Source: Gnetum montanum
Lineage: Eukaryota; Streptophyta; Gnetopsida; Gnetales; Gnetaceae
Assembly: GCA_015680685.1 (NCBI GenBank)
Contig: MNCI01025357.1
Span: forward strand, 370,660 to 431,888
Reading direction: 5' to 3'
DNA: 61,229 nucleotides
Shown here: piece after piece, positions 12,437 through 23,999 of the stretch
Layout: each line of letters begins with the position of its first letter
Numbering within the stretch: the first letter of the stretch is position 1
Position numbers and translations under genes: made by a program
The notes under the pieces: model-generated
What the model saw: the letters and a program-made list of their open reading frames with translations, nothing else
Database searches by the model: none
What the model was told of the DNA's origin: nothing

Positions 12437-12704
12437 CTTAGTCGCCAAACTAAAAATTGCATGCAAATGTAAGGAACAGTACAACCAAAGAATTCTTAAA
12501 AGGAGACGCAGAAGATAGAGGACAAAGTCAAGACTCAGGTTAGAACTGCCAAAACACAAATATAAAAATGGGACTAGAAAAATGAGGGTTTAGAAATTTG
12601 AAAACAAGATTGAAAAATGAGTCAAGAACAAGAAAATGACAAGGAAAACTGATATGGAAAAACAAAGGTTGGAAAAATCAGCCCTCTTTTTAGCACCAAA
12701 AGGA
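12437..12704 (-). other. Vestigial internal region of element III
   Basis: 268 bp that joins the PPT-side end (matching 18284-18400 of element II) to the PBS-side end (matching 43307-43620), with the roughly 11 kb coding middle missing. The PBS-like site is at plus 12682-12698. Confidence 0.75.
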
Positions 12705-14709
12705 TGTTGATGCATAAATTTTGGATATACCAACACTTGGGAAAAGAAACTCATTTGAGGAGACTATTGCCTAGGACGCCTCCCATATGGGTACGAAAAC
12801 CCAAGAATAGTTTGAACTAAAGAGAGCCATGTGACGTTTTAAAATAAAATAAATTAAATTGAAAATTTAAAAAAATTCAAATTGAACACTATCTTGAAAT
12901 TCAAGACTTCATGAAAACACAGTAGGTAGCAAGAAAATTTAAATTTTTTCCTAGTTCCCTACTGCTGCCACCAGTTCATCTTGTCTTGTCGTTGTAAACG
13001 CTATGATAGCTGACATTGCTTGTAGCTACCAGGAGAGGGAGAGAGAGAAATTTATCTAGTGTTCCACCACCACACACCTCACTATCACATACCACGCAAC
13101 CTGCTGTTGGTGGCAGAAAACCCAAGGAGGCCACTTGTTGCAGCTTCACCATTGCTAAAGAGAGAAAAAAAGAGAGAACCCCATTGTAATCACTAGTTTG
13201 GATCTACAGATAGAGGGAAAGAGAGATCCCACCACCAACTGCTATCATTCGCAGTTGTTGTCAAGCAGAATACCCTTGTGGCAGCAAGGACAAAAACCTT
13301 GCTACATAGGAACATGCTACCGCTACTATTGGGTGTTACCATCATTGCTACTACAAACCATCATTGACCATCGTTGAGAGAGAGAAAACCAGAACCCCTT
13401 CACTAGCCAAAAGGACCACCATCACCTCATGTTTCCTTGTCACAGATGTTGCCGCAGCTAACACTACTCATAACCACAGAGAGAGAGAAGGAGAGGGATT
13501 TGTTCCATCACCAACCATCATTAGGGTTCACAATTTTGTCCACTATTTTTTGCTAGGGAAAGGAGAAGAGAGAGAGAGATGTCACTGCTATCCACTCTAT
13601 GTGCTACAGACATGTCGTTCACAGCCTCTGTTTCATAGCATGCACGCCATTCTATCTACCACATGCACTATCGAAGAGAGAGAGGTTGGCCCCCAATGTG
13701 AGAGAGAGGCTAGCCCCCAATGTAAGAGAGAGGCTAGTCTCAATGAGAGAGAGGCTGGCCCCCTTGTTCCCATAGCTACTATGAGTAGTACTACCATCTC
13801 AAGTTTTTTGGCTACTACTCGGGCAAGGGAAGGCTCATCATAGCCTACCATGCACCTCGCTATAACTAATGCACTATTGTCTACGTGTCTACACCTGCCA
13901 CTGCTACCTTGGAGCTTGCCTACCTATCACATGCTGCATAAGGAGGTCACCTATTATCATTGGCTATAGTTTCCATGCATCATCATTGTTGCGATCGCCA
14001 CCATCAATGCCCTAGTGAAGAGGGGAGAGGTTGGACGTTGTTGATACGCCAAAGAATGAGAAACCATCATCTACTAGTTTCCTCTAGAGAGGGGAGTCCT
14101 CTATACATGACTTGCCTATCGCCTATTGCTTAGCCTCCCACTAGTGCTAAGAGTCCCTTGCTTCTCCCTACAATCGCCTATAGCATGCCTTGCTACTACA
14201 AGAGAGAGAGGGGAGGTTGTAGGTGCTGCTTGCCGTCTAGCACCACATTGCCATGCTAGAGAGAAAGGCGGCCATGCCCCTTCTTCCTAGATAATCCACA
14301 ACATCCACTCACCTTTGCTTTTATAATCAATGGTCTAGGTATTTAAATGCTCACATCCTTTGTCAATTATGTTCACCACCTGGACCATTATGTAACTTCT
14401 GTAATGCCTGGGATTGCCATGTCGTTAGTTATGCCGCCATTGCACGTAACTCCCAACACCACCTGGACATAACTCCCATCACATTCTCCACCACCGTCGA
14501 TTACCACCAACATAATTCCTGTACCACACATAACTCTTGGCACCATGACTATCAGTTATGCCACCTCTATGACCATTACGTAACCCACATTCTACACCAC
14601 CTGGGCCATTATGTGCTTATACAAATTAACTTTCTTTGTAGTCAATGCTAGGGGATTAGACTTGTTGATCATGGCCCCATGCCTGTAATGGGCGATGTTG
14701 GCATCAACA
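12705..14709 (-). repeat. 5' LTR of element III
   Basis: A ~2.0 kb LTR with TGTTGATGC at its left plus-strand edge and CATCAACA at the right. TATA on the minus strand is at plus 14319-14325. It is collinear with the 3' LTR except for the microsatellite. Confidence 0.8.
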
Positions 14710-16184
14710 ATAATAAAATGAAACTTGAAAGGTGATATTGAGAAATAACTATATAATTTATTAAAAAATTAACATCTATCTACTACATTCTATGAATCAT
14801 CTCACATAATAAACCTCCTCTAATCAATTAACATCTATCTACTACATGCATGACACGAAGACCGAGTATTCGAAATTGTTTAAGCATTATTCTCAAATGC
14901 ATGCAGCATGCGCTAGCGTGCTCTGTATGAGCCTACAACGATCTATACTAGTTCAGAGTTCAAAAGCAACGAATCTAAATTTGTACCATCATTTTTAATA
15001 CTTTTCCTAGTCCAGTTTTTTATAATGGTTTTCTTTGGTGTATATTTCGTGTATCTATCATGTTGATTGAAGTAGGTAATCATGCATCATAGTTAAGAGC
15101 TTTCAAAAAAAATACTTTGAACTTTTGTTAGTCGGGTTTTCAGAGTTTGCTTTGACCTCGGCTCTTAGGTTTGGAAAATCATTAGGAAAATGTGTCTGAC
15201 GAAAGCAGTGACATAGAGCGGCCAATATTCCAAATTTCCAATAGCATATAACAAGACTTTTTGCCTTTTTGCTTGCAGCCCAAGCAATCAGTGCAAAACT
15301 GCTGGCAACCTCTTGTACGCTTTTAGAAAAAGCATCGCCGAGCCTTGTTTCACGGAATTCAAAATTATGCGGCTTACCTTGGAAAGCATCAAATTAAATA
15401 GGAGTGAGAAATATTAACATCCTTAATTCGACCATTCTAAATCATGAAATCGCTTTTCTAGCATAAATTGTTTAAAAAATTTTTGCTCGGCAACTTCTGT
15501 TGTTTATCGCACTTCAATTGAAGCACAGCAAAACAAACATTTTTTTTATTGAATTTTCCAAATCTTACTTAGAATCTTTAGTAGTTTTTCTCATGATAAA
15601 TTCAAAACTCATCACAGGTACATTTTGTAGTTTTGTACTGTCTACTAAATCTTTCAGGTCTACGAGCTATGATAACATTTTAGTTTCATCATGATTGTTT
15701 TAGTTCAGTGGATTATTTCTATGTAAATCTCGTTCATGTCTGAGTTCTGTTTTGTAATTAAGGACTTGATTTGAATTGGAAAATCAATGGTAAGAATTCT
15801 GGAGACATTGTCGTATAAATTGGCATAAGACAAGATGTTAATAAAGAGACTAATGAGAGAGGGCCTCATTGCTATCCTTGATCCACGACCATATTTTAAC
15901 AACGTGCAACCTTCACGTATGGTAGCCGTACTTTTGAGCAACAAACAGAGACATATTCTCATCAAATGGACGAATGCCAAGCGTTTAAAAAAGCTACGCA
16001 AAAAAGGAGGAGCTAAAATACATGTCAAATTCCAACGCCGCTGCACGTTAGAACATGCTGGATAGCTCGGGTCCTGAAATATAAAAATAAATGCAATCAG
16101 GCATTCTAGATGAGACATATTCAAAGACACATTCACGCCATGTATTTATTGAAAGTATAAAACAATTCTTCATAAATAATGTAG
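14710..16184. other. Non-LTR island with coding-like frames, gene not recognised
   Basis: This 1.5 kb has no visible similarity to the repeats around it. It holds a 21-bp direct repeat (14768-14788 and 14827-14847). On the minus strand, 15393-15103 is an ~97-codon open frame without ATG. A second minus frame (from about 16070) follows a splice-acceptor-like TTTTTATATTTCAG. On plus, 15835-16065 is a 76-codon ATG frame that is Lys-rich near its end. I recognise no family in any of them. They may be exons of a host gene fragment or chance frames. Confidence 0.3.
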
Positions 16185-18283
16185 TGTTAATGTATAAAAT
16201 TTGGATGCACTAACACTGAAAATAAACTCATTTTAGGAAACTATTATGTAGGGTGTCTCTTGTATGGGTACAAAAACTTAGGAATAGTCTCAACTGAAGA
16301 GGGCTATGTGGCCTTTTGAAAATAATAAATCAAACTGAAAAATCAGGGAATTTAAAAAAAATAGTTTTTATTGAAATTCAAAAATATAACAGGTAACTAA
16401 AATGAATAAATTTTCCTTGGTCCTGGTGATGCTGTTGGTCCGTCTCCATTGCAATGCAGGAAGATTGTGAACGCCACCTGAAGAGGGACAAAGAAGAAGA
16501 GAGACTACCACAGGGAGGTGCTACCTCTTTGGCATTACATTCACAGTTACTACAATGCATGAGGAAGATTGCCTCCATGCCAGGGAGCCAAAAGGGAATG
16601 AGAGAGACTGTTCGTGGTTCTATGAGCTACCTGCACTGCTTGGAACGTTGCCGCCATAGAGAAAAAGAGGGAGTGAGGAGGAGGAGAAAGAGAGAAAGAG
16701 AGACTTCTGTAGTCTGCACAGGACAGCAATTACGGTTGCTCAAAGCCTGCTGCCTTCCACCACCTTTTGTGCACCACCGTAGACAGAATGATTTTCCACC
16801 TACATCTGCACCACCGAGACAAGCCAAGCCGTTGTCCCAAAGAAAACAAAATGTCTTATGTCCTGTGTGTGGGTTGCACTGTCTACATTGCTGCAAACAA
16901 AAAGAAGAGAGAGAGAACCCTCCTGTTGTTGCTGGGGAGATCCACAAGAATCCCATTTTAAGCCACTGGCTCCTACCTTAGAGCCTCCTCAAAGATTAGC
17001 CAGAAGCCTCTAAAATAAAAGAAAAGAAAAGAGGAAACCGCTGCCTTTGGAGAGGAGCCACCCCTCAAGACTGAAAGAAAAAGCCCCCTCTTCTTTCAAG
17101 ACTACCTCTACCCTAGTTTTATAGCTGCTACAACCATCCATAATGATGCCCATATTCCACGTAACGGTTGCAAAAATCACCACCACTTCTTATGCAGTAA
17201 CACCCATGTTCTACTGCCGTCATGGATCGTTACCACCATAACTTCTGAAACATCTGCCACTAATGCCACTAATGACCGCAACCACCCCATGAATGGCCAC
17301 CACGGTCGGCACTATGAATGCCCATGATCGCTTCTAGTTTTGTCATATTACTTGGGCCATTTCTATTTATTTGTACTGTAATGTTGGACGCATGCAGCAC
17401 CTGAAATACTAGTTCAGAGCTCCAACCAAGAAATTAACTGTAATCAAACTGTCATCGAATATAAATTTTAGAGTGAGTAGGCAATGTTTTACAACTAAAT
17501 GTATTTCAAGCTAATGAAACATATTAGTTTCTTCATTTTAAAAAAAAATGAAATTCCATTTCAGTTCTTCATCTTATTCAGGAATCAAATTTTTGAAAAG
17601 CATTCTAGGTATGTTTCGCCTGTCTACTAGATCTCCATGATCATTTAGATAAAATGAGAATAAGCGACTTCATAAATCTGTACAGTTGTAATTATTAACA
17701 ATTTATCTAAAAGCATAAACCAACACATAGCTTGTATGAGCTTTATCGCTAGATCATTCAAAAATATCTATTCAACCATTCACAAAATGAGCCGACGTGT
17801 CCAACTTGTCCTAAAAGGCCATCTGCATATTAAGGAGGGCACTAAAGTTAAGCTTTAGTTTCTTCATTATTACAAGTTCTTGTTTCTACAAATTAATCTT
17901 TGAAGATACTCTTTCTTTCAAAATTAGTTCTTAGAAACTTACCATTTTTTATCATTACCGATAAGTGCCCCATTCATGGTTGTCATTAGCTATCTATTAT
18001 ATTTTAGGATGCTTTCACAACATTTATAAGGAAAAATCAAAATGAGCTTTTAGGACTAAATATACATCTAGGATGATGTCATTGAAATTCATGATTTTCT
18101 ATTTTATTTTACTTGATTGGGGACCTTGGTTGTGTATTTTTTGCTTTTTACATAAAATTAGTATAGCATTAGTTGAATTCCTATGAACTAGATCTATGTA
18201 TTTTGACTATTTCACAACTATAATGGCCTACGTGCATGTTGATCATGGCCTTGTGCTCGACATGGGCAAGGTTGACCTCAACA
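16185..18283 (-). repeat. 3' LTR of element II
   Basis: A ~2.1 kb LTR, minus sense TGTTGAGGTCAACC ... TTAACA. TATA on the minus strand is at plus 17117-17123. It has full length compared with its 5' partner, which lacks about 770 bp equivalent to 16540-17311. Its internal ORFs (for example 16454-16981) are repeat sequence and show no known domain. Confidence 0.8.
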
Positions 18284-18298
18284 CTTAGCCCCCAAACT
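18284..18298 (-). promoter_or_regulatory. Polypurine tract of element II
   Basis: Minus sense AGTTTGGGGGCTAAG directly abuts the 3' LTR start (TGTTGAGG). It would be the plus-strand DNA primer. The same tract with two changes adjoins the element III LTR. Confidence 0.7.
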
Positions 18299-19825
18299 AA
18301 AAATTGCATGCAAGTGCAAGGAGAGCAACAAAACCACAAAATATTAAAATTAGATGCAATAGATAGAAAATCACAAACATCACAAAATAGGCAAATGGAA
18401 ACTTAAAAGTAAACTGTATTAACCTAAACATGATTTAAATAACCAAATAATCAAAAGCAATCTAGACATAGGCCATCCAAACCACACCATCGTATTTAAT
18501 CAAACTCTAAATATCTAATTGTATTATTTTAACTAAATATATCTATATATAATTAAAATATAATTATGATTTCATTCCCAATCTTCTTACAAAGTAAAAG
18601 TCAACAACATGCGAACTACTTTGAGCACAAGACCCATACTAAACTTAATGAGATGGATAGGCTCAAATTAGATCATGGCTAGCCACAACTTTCAGATTTT
18701 TCCTTGGAATATTTTCTTGACATTGAGAAAAAAATGGATGAAAAGGTATTATTTGCCCTTTTTTGTGAAAATAGGTTCAAAAGGGGAAATGGAGGTTNNN
18801 NNNNNNNNNNNNNNNNNNNNNNNNNNNNNNNNNNNNNNNNNNNNNNNNNNNNNAAACCCCATCACACTCAAGAACTTATTGCAATACCAAAGAACACAGT
18901 CCTCATTTCTTTTTCTTTTTTCTTATTTTTCAAAGGATACTTTGCCCATGGTGTACTTCATTCTTAAGGTAGGAATTCTAACATGAGTTTGGCCAATTAG
19001 CTGCACTACCAATGAACATGGTCTTTTTGGAACTTTTCCCATGGTGTAGTTCAACCCTTATGTATGTTCCTTTAATTGTGATTTGATAACATCATAGTAG
19101 GTCTCCTGGGTGGCTAAGGGTTCTCAAATGAAGGTGAACACACTTCACCTCGTTGTTCATAGGGTAGCCATGGATCATCACACTTAAAGGCTAGGGCTTA
19201 TGAGAGGAAAAATGGGGTTTTCTAAGGTCACCTAGTGATTATAGCTAACCATTCTCCAACATCACCTATCCTACACTCACATGATCATGATGATTTCATG
19301 ACAATTTAGCACAAATCTCATGCTCCATATTCCTAACTAGTAAAACTAAACCTTAAGAAAGACTGGAAAGAATCATAGCATTATTGAAATATATAGAATA
19401 GAAGAGATTTTATGTAATAGTAATAAGAAATATTATATAAAGCATTATACTAACTTTATTTTCCAATGGTGCTCTAATGACCCAATGCCTAGTAACTCAA
19501 AAGATCATAATGATTATTAAAATCATATGCAAAGCAAAAATCAAAATAATATATCAAGAAATAAATGATGGAAGTCCAATGAAAATATGCAAATGCAACT
19601 ATATACAAATGAAATGCATGGTGAAGGAAAAGAAAACACACAACTAAGAATCTACTAGGTGTTCACATGGGGCACCTGAGTAGAAATGCTTTAAATGAAA
19701 TGCATTAAAATTTCTATGTAACCTATGTCCTTGAAAATTAGCAATTTTGTATACATTAGGGCCAACAACGTTTGCAATTTGGAATGGCCAAACCACATAG
19801 GAGAAAACTTAGTTTGAGGGCTGGT
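18299..19825. other. 3' untranslated part of element II, with an assembly gap
   Basis: AT-rich sequence between integrase and PPT (minus sense). No open frame is supportable. Positions 18798-18853 are 56 N's, so ORFs crossing them are meaningless. Confidence 0.7.
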
Positions 19826-20950
19826 CTAACTAGATGCTTTATCCCTCTTAAGAACTAAGTCACCTACTTGAAATACTTTTTCCGCATATTTCTTATCAAA
19901 CCATTTCTTAACAATTTGTTGATGACTACACAAATTCTTGATTGCTTTAACCGTTTTAAGCTCTAGATTCCAAATGTCGCATGTACATGATATTAGATGC
20001 TTGTTAGTTGATAAATAGTCCAAGAAGAACTAATATGTTGGAATTTGCAAATTAATTGGCAATATTGGTTCTTGTCCATACACTAAATTGTATGGTGTAG
20101 TCTTGATTGATTCTTTCTAATGGACCCTATCTGCCCAAATTGTCCATTTTAGCTATTCATGCCAAGTTCGTGGCTTTTGGACTATCATTTTCTTAATTCC
20201 ATCTAATATAATTTTATTGGAGGACTCAGCCAAACCATTACCCTATGGATAATATTTGGTTACCATTTTGATAATGATGTTATGTTCTCTAGCCAAATTT
20301 GTAAACTCTATGGAGATGAAGGTAGGTCCGTTGTTGACTACTAAAGCATAAGGATACCCATACCTGGAGATTATATTCTTTTTAAGAAGCAAATGACCTC
20401 ACAAGATGATGCAATTTTAGTTTCTTTTGCTTCTAACCAACATGTGTAATAATCAGTGGCTATTAAGATAAATTTTTGTAGGGTAGTAGACAAAGGATTA
20501 ATCACTTCGATAAAATTTAAAGCCAATTGTGCAAATGGTCTAGTTTCTATTATAGGTTGTAAAGGGGTTGAACTCTTGCAGTCTTTACCCTTAAATATTT
20601 GACATTGGACACAAGTTCTAACCAAGTTGTGAGCATCATTTATCATAGTAGGCCAATAATAACCAGCCCTCACAATTTTATGAACTAATGAGTGGTATCC
20701 TATATGTCCTTCTTTATGAAGCTGGTTTAGAGCATTGTTAACCTATTCTTGGTCCAAGCACTTAAGGTATATCCCTTGGAAGTTCTTTCTAAATAGTTCA
20801 CCACTTATTAGAGAAAATTTTGAACATTTTAATATTAAAAGCTTTCTCTTATATTTAGGTAAATTTGAGGAACAAAAATGGGAGGTTAAATAAAATTTGA
20901 TATCACCATACCATGGATCATACAATCGATTGGTAGCAAATGGGATATCA
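19826..20950 (-). pseudogene. Integrase of element II, catalytically altered
   Basis: Integrase inserts the cDNA into host DNA. Minus sense shows a zinc-binding HHCC region (EGHIGYHS ... CVQCQ, near 20700-20590), the catalytic core, and a C-terminal part ending FQVGDLVLKRDKASS (19826-20023). The usual first Asp (LDFIG) reads LNFIEVI and the second (TDNGPQF) reads VNNGPTF, both Asp to Asn by one G-to-A change. The Glu is kept (GNGLAESSNK). Several in-frame stops interrupt the frame, some at expected Gln. It follows gypsy RNase H in the same polyprotein. Confidence 0.8.
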
Positions 20951-21400
20951 TTTTCCTCATTGATGAATAATATGTGAAAAGGAATTGATTCTTTATCTTC
21001 AAGTGCATCACAACTTTTTGAAGTTGATGCTTTGGCAATTAGCTTAGCAAGGCCAGTCCCTCTAACTAACTTGGCTACCTTCCATTCAATATCATATTCT
21101 TGCAACTTCATAACCCATTTAGTGTGTTTTTCACTAGGATCTTGTAATTTAGCTAAAGCAATGGTGGTTGGGTCAAGGACAATGATGTAAACCTTTGCAT
21201 TTAATAAGTAGTAGCATAATTTCTTTAAAGCCTTTATTACAACATATAATTGTTCCTCTACAAGTGAGTATCTTAATTCTATGTCATTTAAAGGTGCAGA
21301 CATGAAAGCTATGGGTCTCTCACCTTGATCGTTTATGTCTTGGGTCAAGATAGTAGCGGTTGTAATGTTGCTAGAAAAAGCATATAAGTGAAAGTGATTT
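20951..21400 (-). pseudogene. Gypsy-type RNase H of element II
   Basis: RNase H removes the RNA strand during cDNA synthesis. The frame at 21348-20743 contains the standard gypsy series: RPIAFMSAPLN, then SLVEEQLYVVIKALKK, TTIALAKLQDP and the KLQEYDIEW motif preceding a DALA-like end. It is followed without break by the start of the integrase region (RLYDPWYGDIKFYL). This is the RNase H normally fused to RT, so the element also has a second one upstream (22790-23160). Confidence 0.75.
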
Positions 21401-22430
21401 TCATACCAAGGAGAAGCTAGGATAGGGGCATCTATAATGGCCTCTTTGATAGTGATGAAATCATTCTTTCTTTCTTCTTTCTAGTGCCTATTACTATCTT
21501 TTTAAAACATCTCATTCAATGGTCTAACTAATTCAGCAGAGATGGGAATAAATCATCTAACAAAGTTGATTTTCCCTAAGAATGCCCTTAGATCAATTTT
21601 TGATAGAGGGTAAGGTACTTCTAAAATTGCATTCACCTACTCAAGATTAATCGCAATCCCCTCCTTAGTCACTATATGACCCAGGAATTTACCACTTTGA
21701 ACACCGAAGATAGATTTCTTTGTGTTCAGGGTAATACTGAATCATCTACATCTTATAAAAATGTTCCTCAGGTCTCTCAGGTGCATACCCCAATCTTTGG
21801 AGAAAATGGTTAAGTCATCTAAGTAGATAATAATGCACTTTCTAATCGGCCCTTCAAAATTTTTATCCATAGCTCTTTGAAAGGTAGAGCTAGCATTTAT
21901 GAGGCCAAAGGGTATTTTGGAAAACTAAAACGTTTCCCATTTTATCATGAAAGCTATTTTGTCTTGGTCTTTCTTATTTACTAAAATCTAGTTATATCCT
22001 GAATACCCATCTAAAAAGGAATACATTTGAGCCCCATTCATAATTTGGAAAAGCTTCCCCATAAGGGGGAGTGGATAATTATCCTTAATGCAAGAAGCAT
22101 CAAGGTTATTGAAATTAATACATAACATTAATTCGCAAGTACATTTCCTAACGGGCACTAAGTTTGATATCCAGCTAGATGTCTCCCTAGGTAAATAATT
22201 TTGGACTTTAAGAGCTTGTCAATTTTCGCTTTCATGAGGGCTTCAATCTTTTGATTTATAGGTCTAAGTTTTTTCCTAAATGGTTTTGTTTCTAGCCTAA
22301 GGGGGATTGTATGTGTCATCACTAATGGATTGAAAGTCTTAAGGTCTTCGTAACTCCAAGCTAGAACATCATTAAACTCATGTAGTAATTTGACTAGGCT
22401 TTGTCTTTTATCTAAATGTAAACAAACTCC
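21401..22430 (-). pseudogene. Reverse transcriptase of element II
   Basis: RT copies genomic RNA into cDNA. Minus sense shows, in order, an N-terminal DVLAWSYEDLKTF, then PVRKCTCELMLCINF (the VDFR region), CIKDNYPLPL, SFLDGYSGYN, IPFGLINASSTFQRAMDK and the active-site IIIYLDDL (YLDD at about plus 21815-21826), then KFLGHIVTKEGI and LRAFLGKINFVR. At least one frameshift (near 22170-22220) and several stops break it. It is continuous with the RNase H-like domain upstream through a linker containing VREVLFDDL. Confidence 0.8.
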
Positions 22431-22787
22431 TATTTTAACAAGACATTCTTTTCTTTTCTTTTGAATCTAGATTATTTCAATCTCAACTAACATTTGCTAG
22501 TTGGTATTTTTGGACAAGTCTATGGTCTTGGTGTGCAAGTCATCAAATAACACTTCCCTAACTACTACTTTAGAAGATATTTTTTTTAAACACAAAACAT
22601 CCTTTGATATGTTTCCTTAATCACTAAATTCTCCTTCAAAAAATAGAAATTTACAAATGTGGTCATTGTCATCAAACACTTGAAAAGAAAACACATTATC
22701 AAAGACAGAATAGAATTTGACCTTTTCAATAATAATTTATGAATCCCAAGCATTATTTTTGAATGGGACATCCAAAGTGATGGCCAT

Positions 22788-23160
22788 TTAGGCTAGTGCA
22801 TCAAGAATGTAATTTTCCTGTCTAAGTACATGTTCAATGGCTACATGTTCAAACTCTTTAAACAATTCAAGAATGTAAGCTTTATATACTTTCATGGTGA
22901 CATCTTTATTGTCAAAGGCTCCATTAACTTGGTTTACTATTAGTTGAAAGTCACTATAGATTTTAATCTTGGAAAAGTCATAATATTGAACCAACTTGAT
23001 CCCATGTATGAGTGCTTCATATTCGACCATGTTGTTAGTCATAGGTTGTAAAAAGTTGATGACAAGGATAGGAGCTTCACTAGGAGGTATAAGCATTATT
23101 CCTACTCCACATCCTTTCTTGGAAGAGGCACCATCCACTCTTAGTATCCAAGTGTTTAAA
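22788..23160 (-). pseudogene. Archaeal-type second RNase H (aRH) placed upstream of RT
   Basis: The minus frame 23471-22788 ends with a clear RNase H fold: WILRVDGASSKKGCGVG (first Asp), NMVEYEALIHGIKL (Glu), IKIYSDFQLIVNQVNG (Asp) and HVLRQENYILDALA (last Asp). All four catalytic acids are present. This is the domain found as a second RNase H in Tat-lineage elements, where I know it after the RT-linked RNase H. Here it lies between protease and RT in the same polyprotein, and no copy is seen after gypsy RNase H. The first part of this frame (23471-23170) is an unrecognised linker. Confidence 0.75.
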
Positions 23161-23596
23161 TTCATGAAATCAAAAAAATCAATACTTTGGTTAAGGTAAC
23201 AATGATCATCATCAAAATTTAGTTCATTTTCTAATATTTCATTAGTTAGAACTTCACTTACATCCTTATCATTTCCTAATGGTGGTGGATCACTGAAAAG
23301 AAAATTTTTCCCATCATGTTGGTGGTATGGAAAAGTATCTTTATACACCTTTTCACATTCCCTAAAAGCTTGATAATATTGGGTAAAATACATGTACATA
23401 AAAGGGTTTATTCTTGGGGTTTTATCCACATCGTCGTTCTTCAAATATTCACCAAACCCTAGCTCAATCACTCCAACAAAGGGGTTGGTATTTTGATTTC
23501 CTAGAGGTTTACTCTATTGATTGAAGGTTGTTACCACTTTTTTGTAAAAAGGTTCTCTTGGTATGCTCATGTATTCAGATGTTCCTTTGATCAGGA

Positions 23597-23956
23597 TTAA
23601 TAGTTCTGAGAAATCTGACCTAAAGAAGCCCCAAAATTGGCTCCAAAAGTCCTAGATAAGAGCACATCATAGATGGGAAACATCTCAACTACTAGGATAT
23701 CAGTGTAACATGTAAATGTAGGATATTGTTTAAGTTGCACCTTCATCTCTTTCAATGATCCTACTATAGATACATCAGATCCGTCGAGTTGAATCACACT
23801 TTTTGTTTGTGGTATCATTTGTGCTCCTAAAGCCTTACATACCTTAAGAGGCATGACACTAACAATTGCTCTAGAATCCATCAAACAATTATGAACATTC
23901 TTCCCTAAAATGATCAAGGGTGTTAGGAAAGGGGTTTGATCTTTCTTGTTTAACAT
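23597..23956 (-). pseudogene. Aspartic protease of element II
   Basis: A retropepsin that would cleave Gag-Pol. The frame shows CLMDSRAIVSVMPLKV, where DSGA is expected (Gly to Arg), a middle part with KSVIQLDGSDVSIVG, and YDVLLSRTF where YDVLLGRTW is expected. Both flap-side and active-site patterns fit a plant gypsy protease, but the active-site Gly is lost. It lies between gag and aRH in minus sense. Confidence 0.7.
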
Positions 23957-23999
23957 AGAATTGTTTATGTTCTATATTGATAGCATGTTAGGACTTTTA

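Larger units (their letters stand above)
10319..14709 (-). mobile_element. Element III: internally deleted LTR retrotransposon
   Basis: Two LTR-like copies (10319-12436 and 12705-14709) flank 268 bp of internal DNA and are bounded by identical TSDs ATAAT (10314-10318 and 14710-14714). Orientation is minus: the internal segment starts (minus sense) at 12704 with a PBS-like TGGTGCTAAAAAGAGGG and ends with a PPT-like TTTAGTTTGGCGACTAAG next to the 3' LTR. LTR ends, PBS, PPT and LTR body match element II (16185-45053), so III is a deletion derivative or non-autonomous partner of that family with no coding capacity. Confidence 0.85.

Noticed and set aside
16454-16981. 175-codon ORF with Cys-rich end
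   Set aside because: It lies within the 3' LTR of element II, is partly deleted in the 5' LTR and has no known domain.
18675-18986. ORFs spanning 18798-18853
   Set aside because: They cross 56 N's and sit in a retrotransposon 3' untranslated region.
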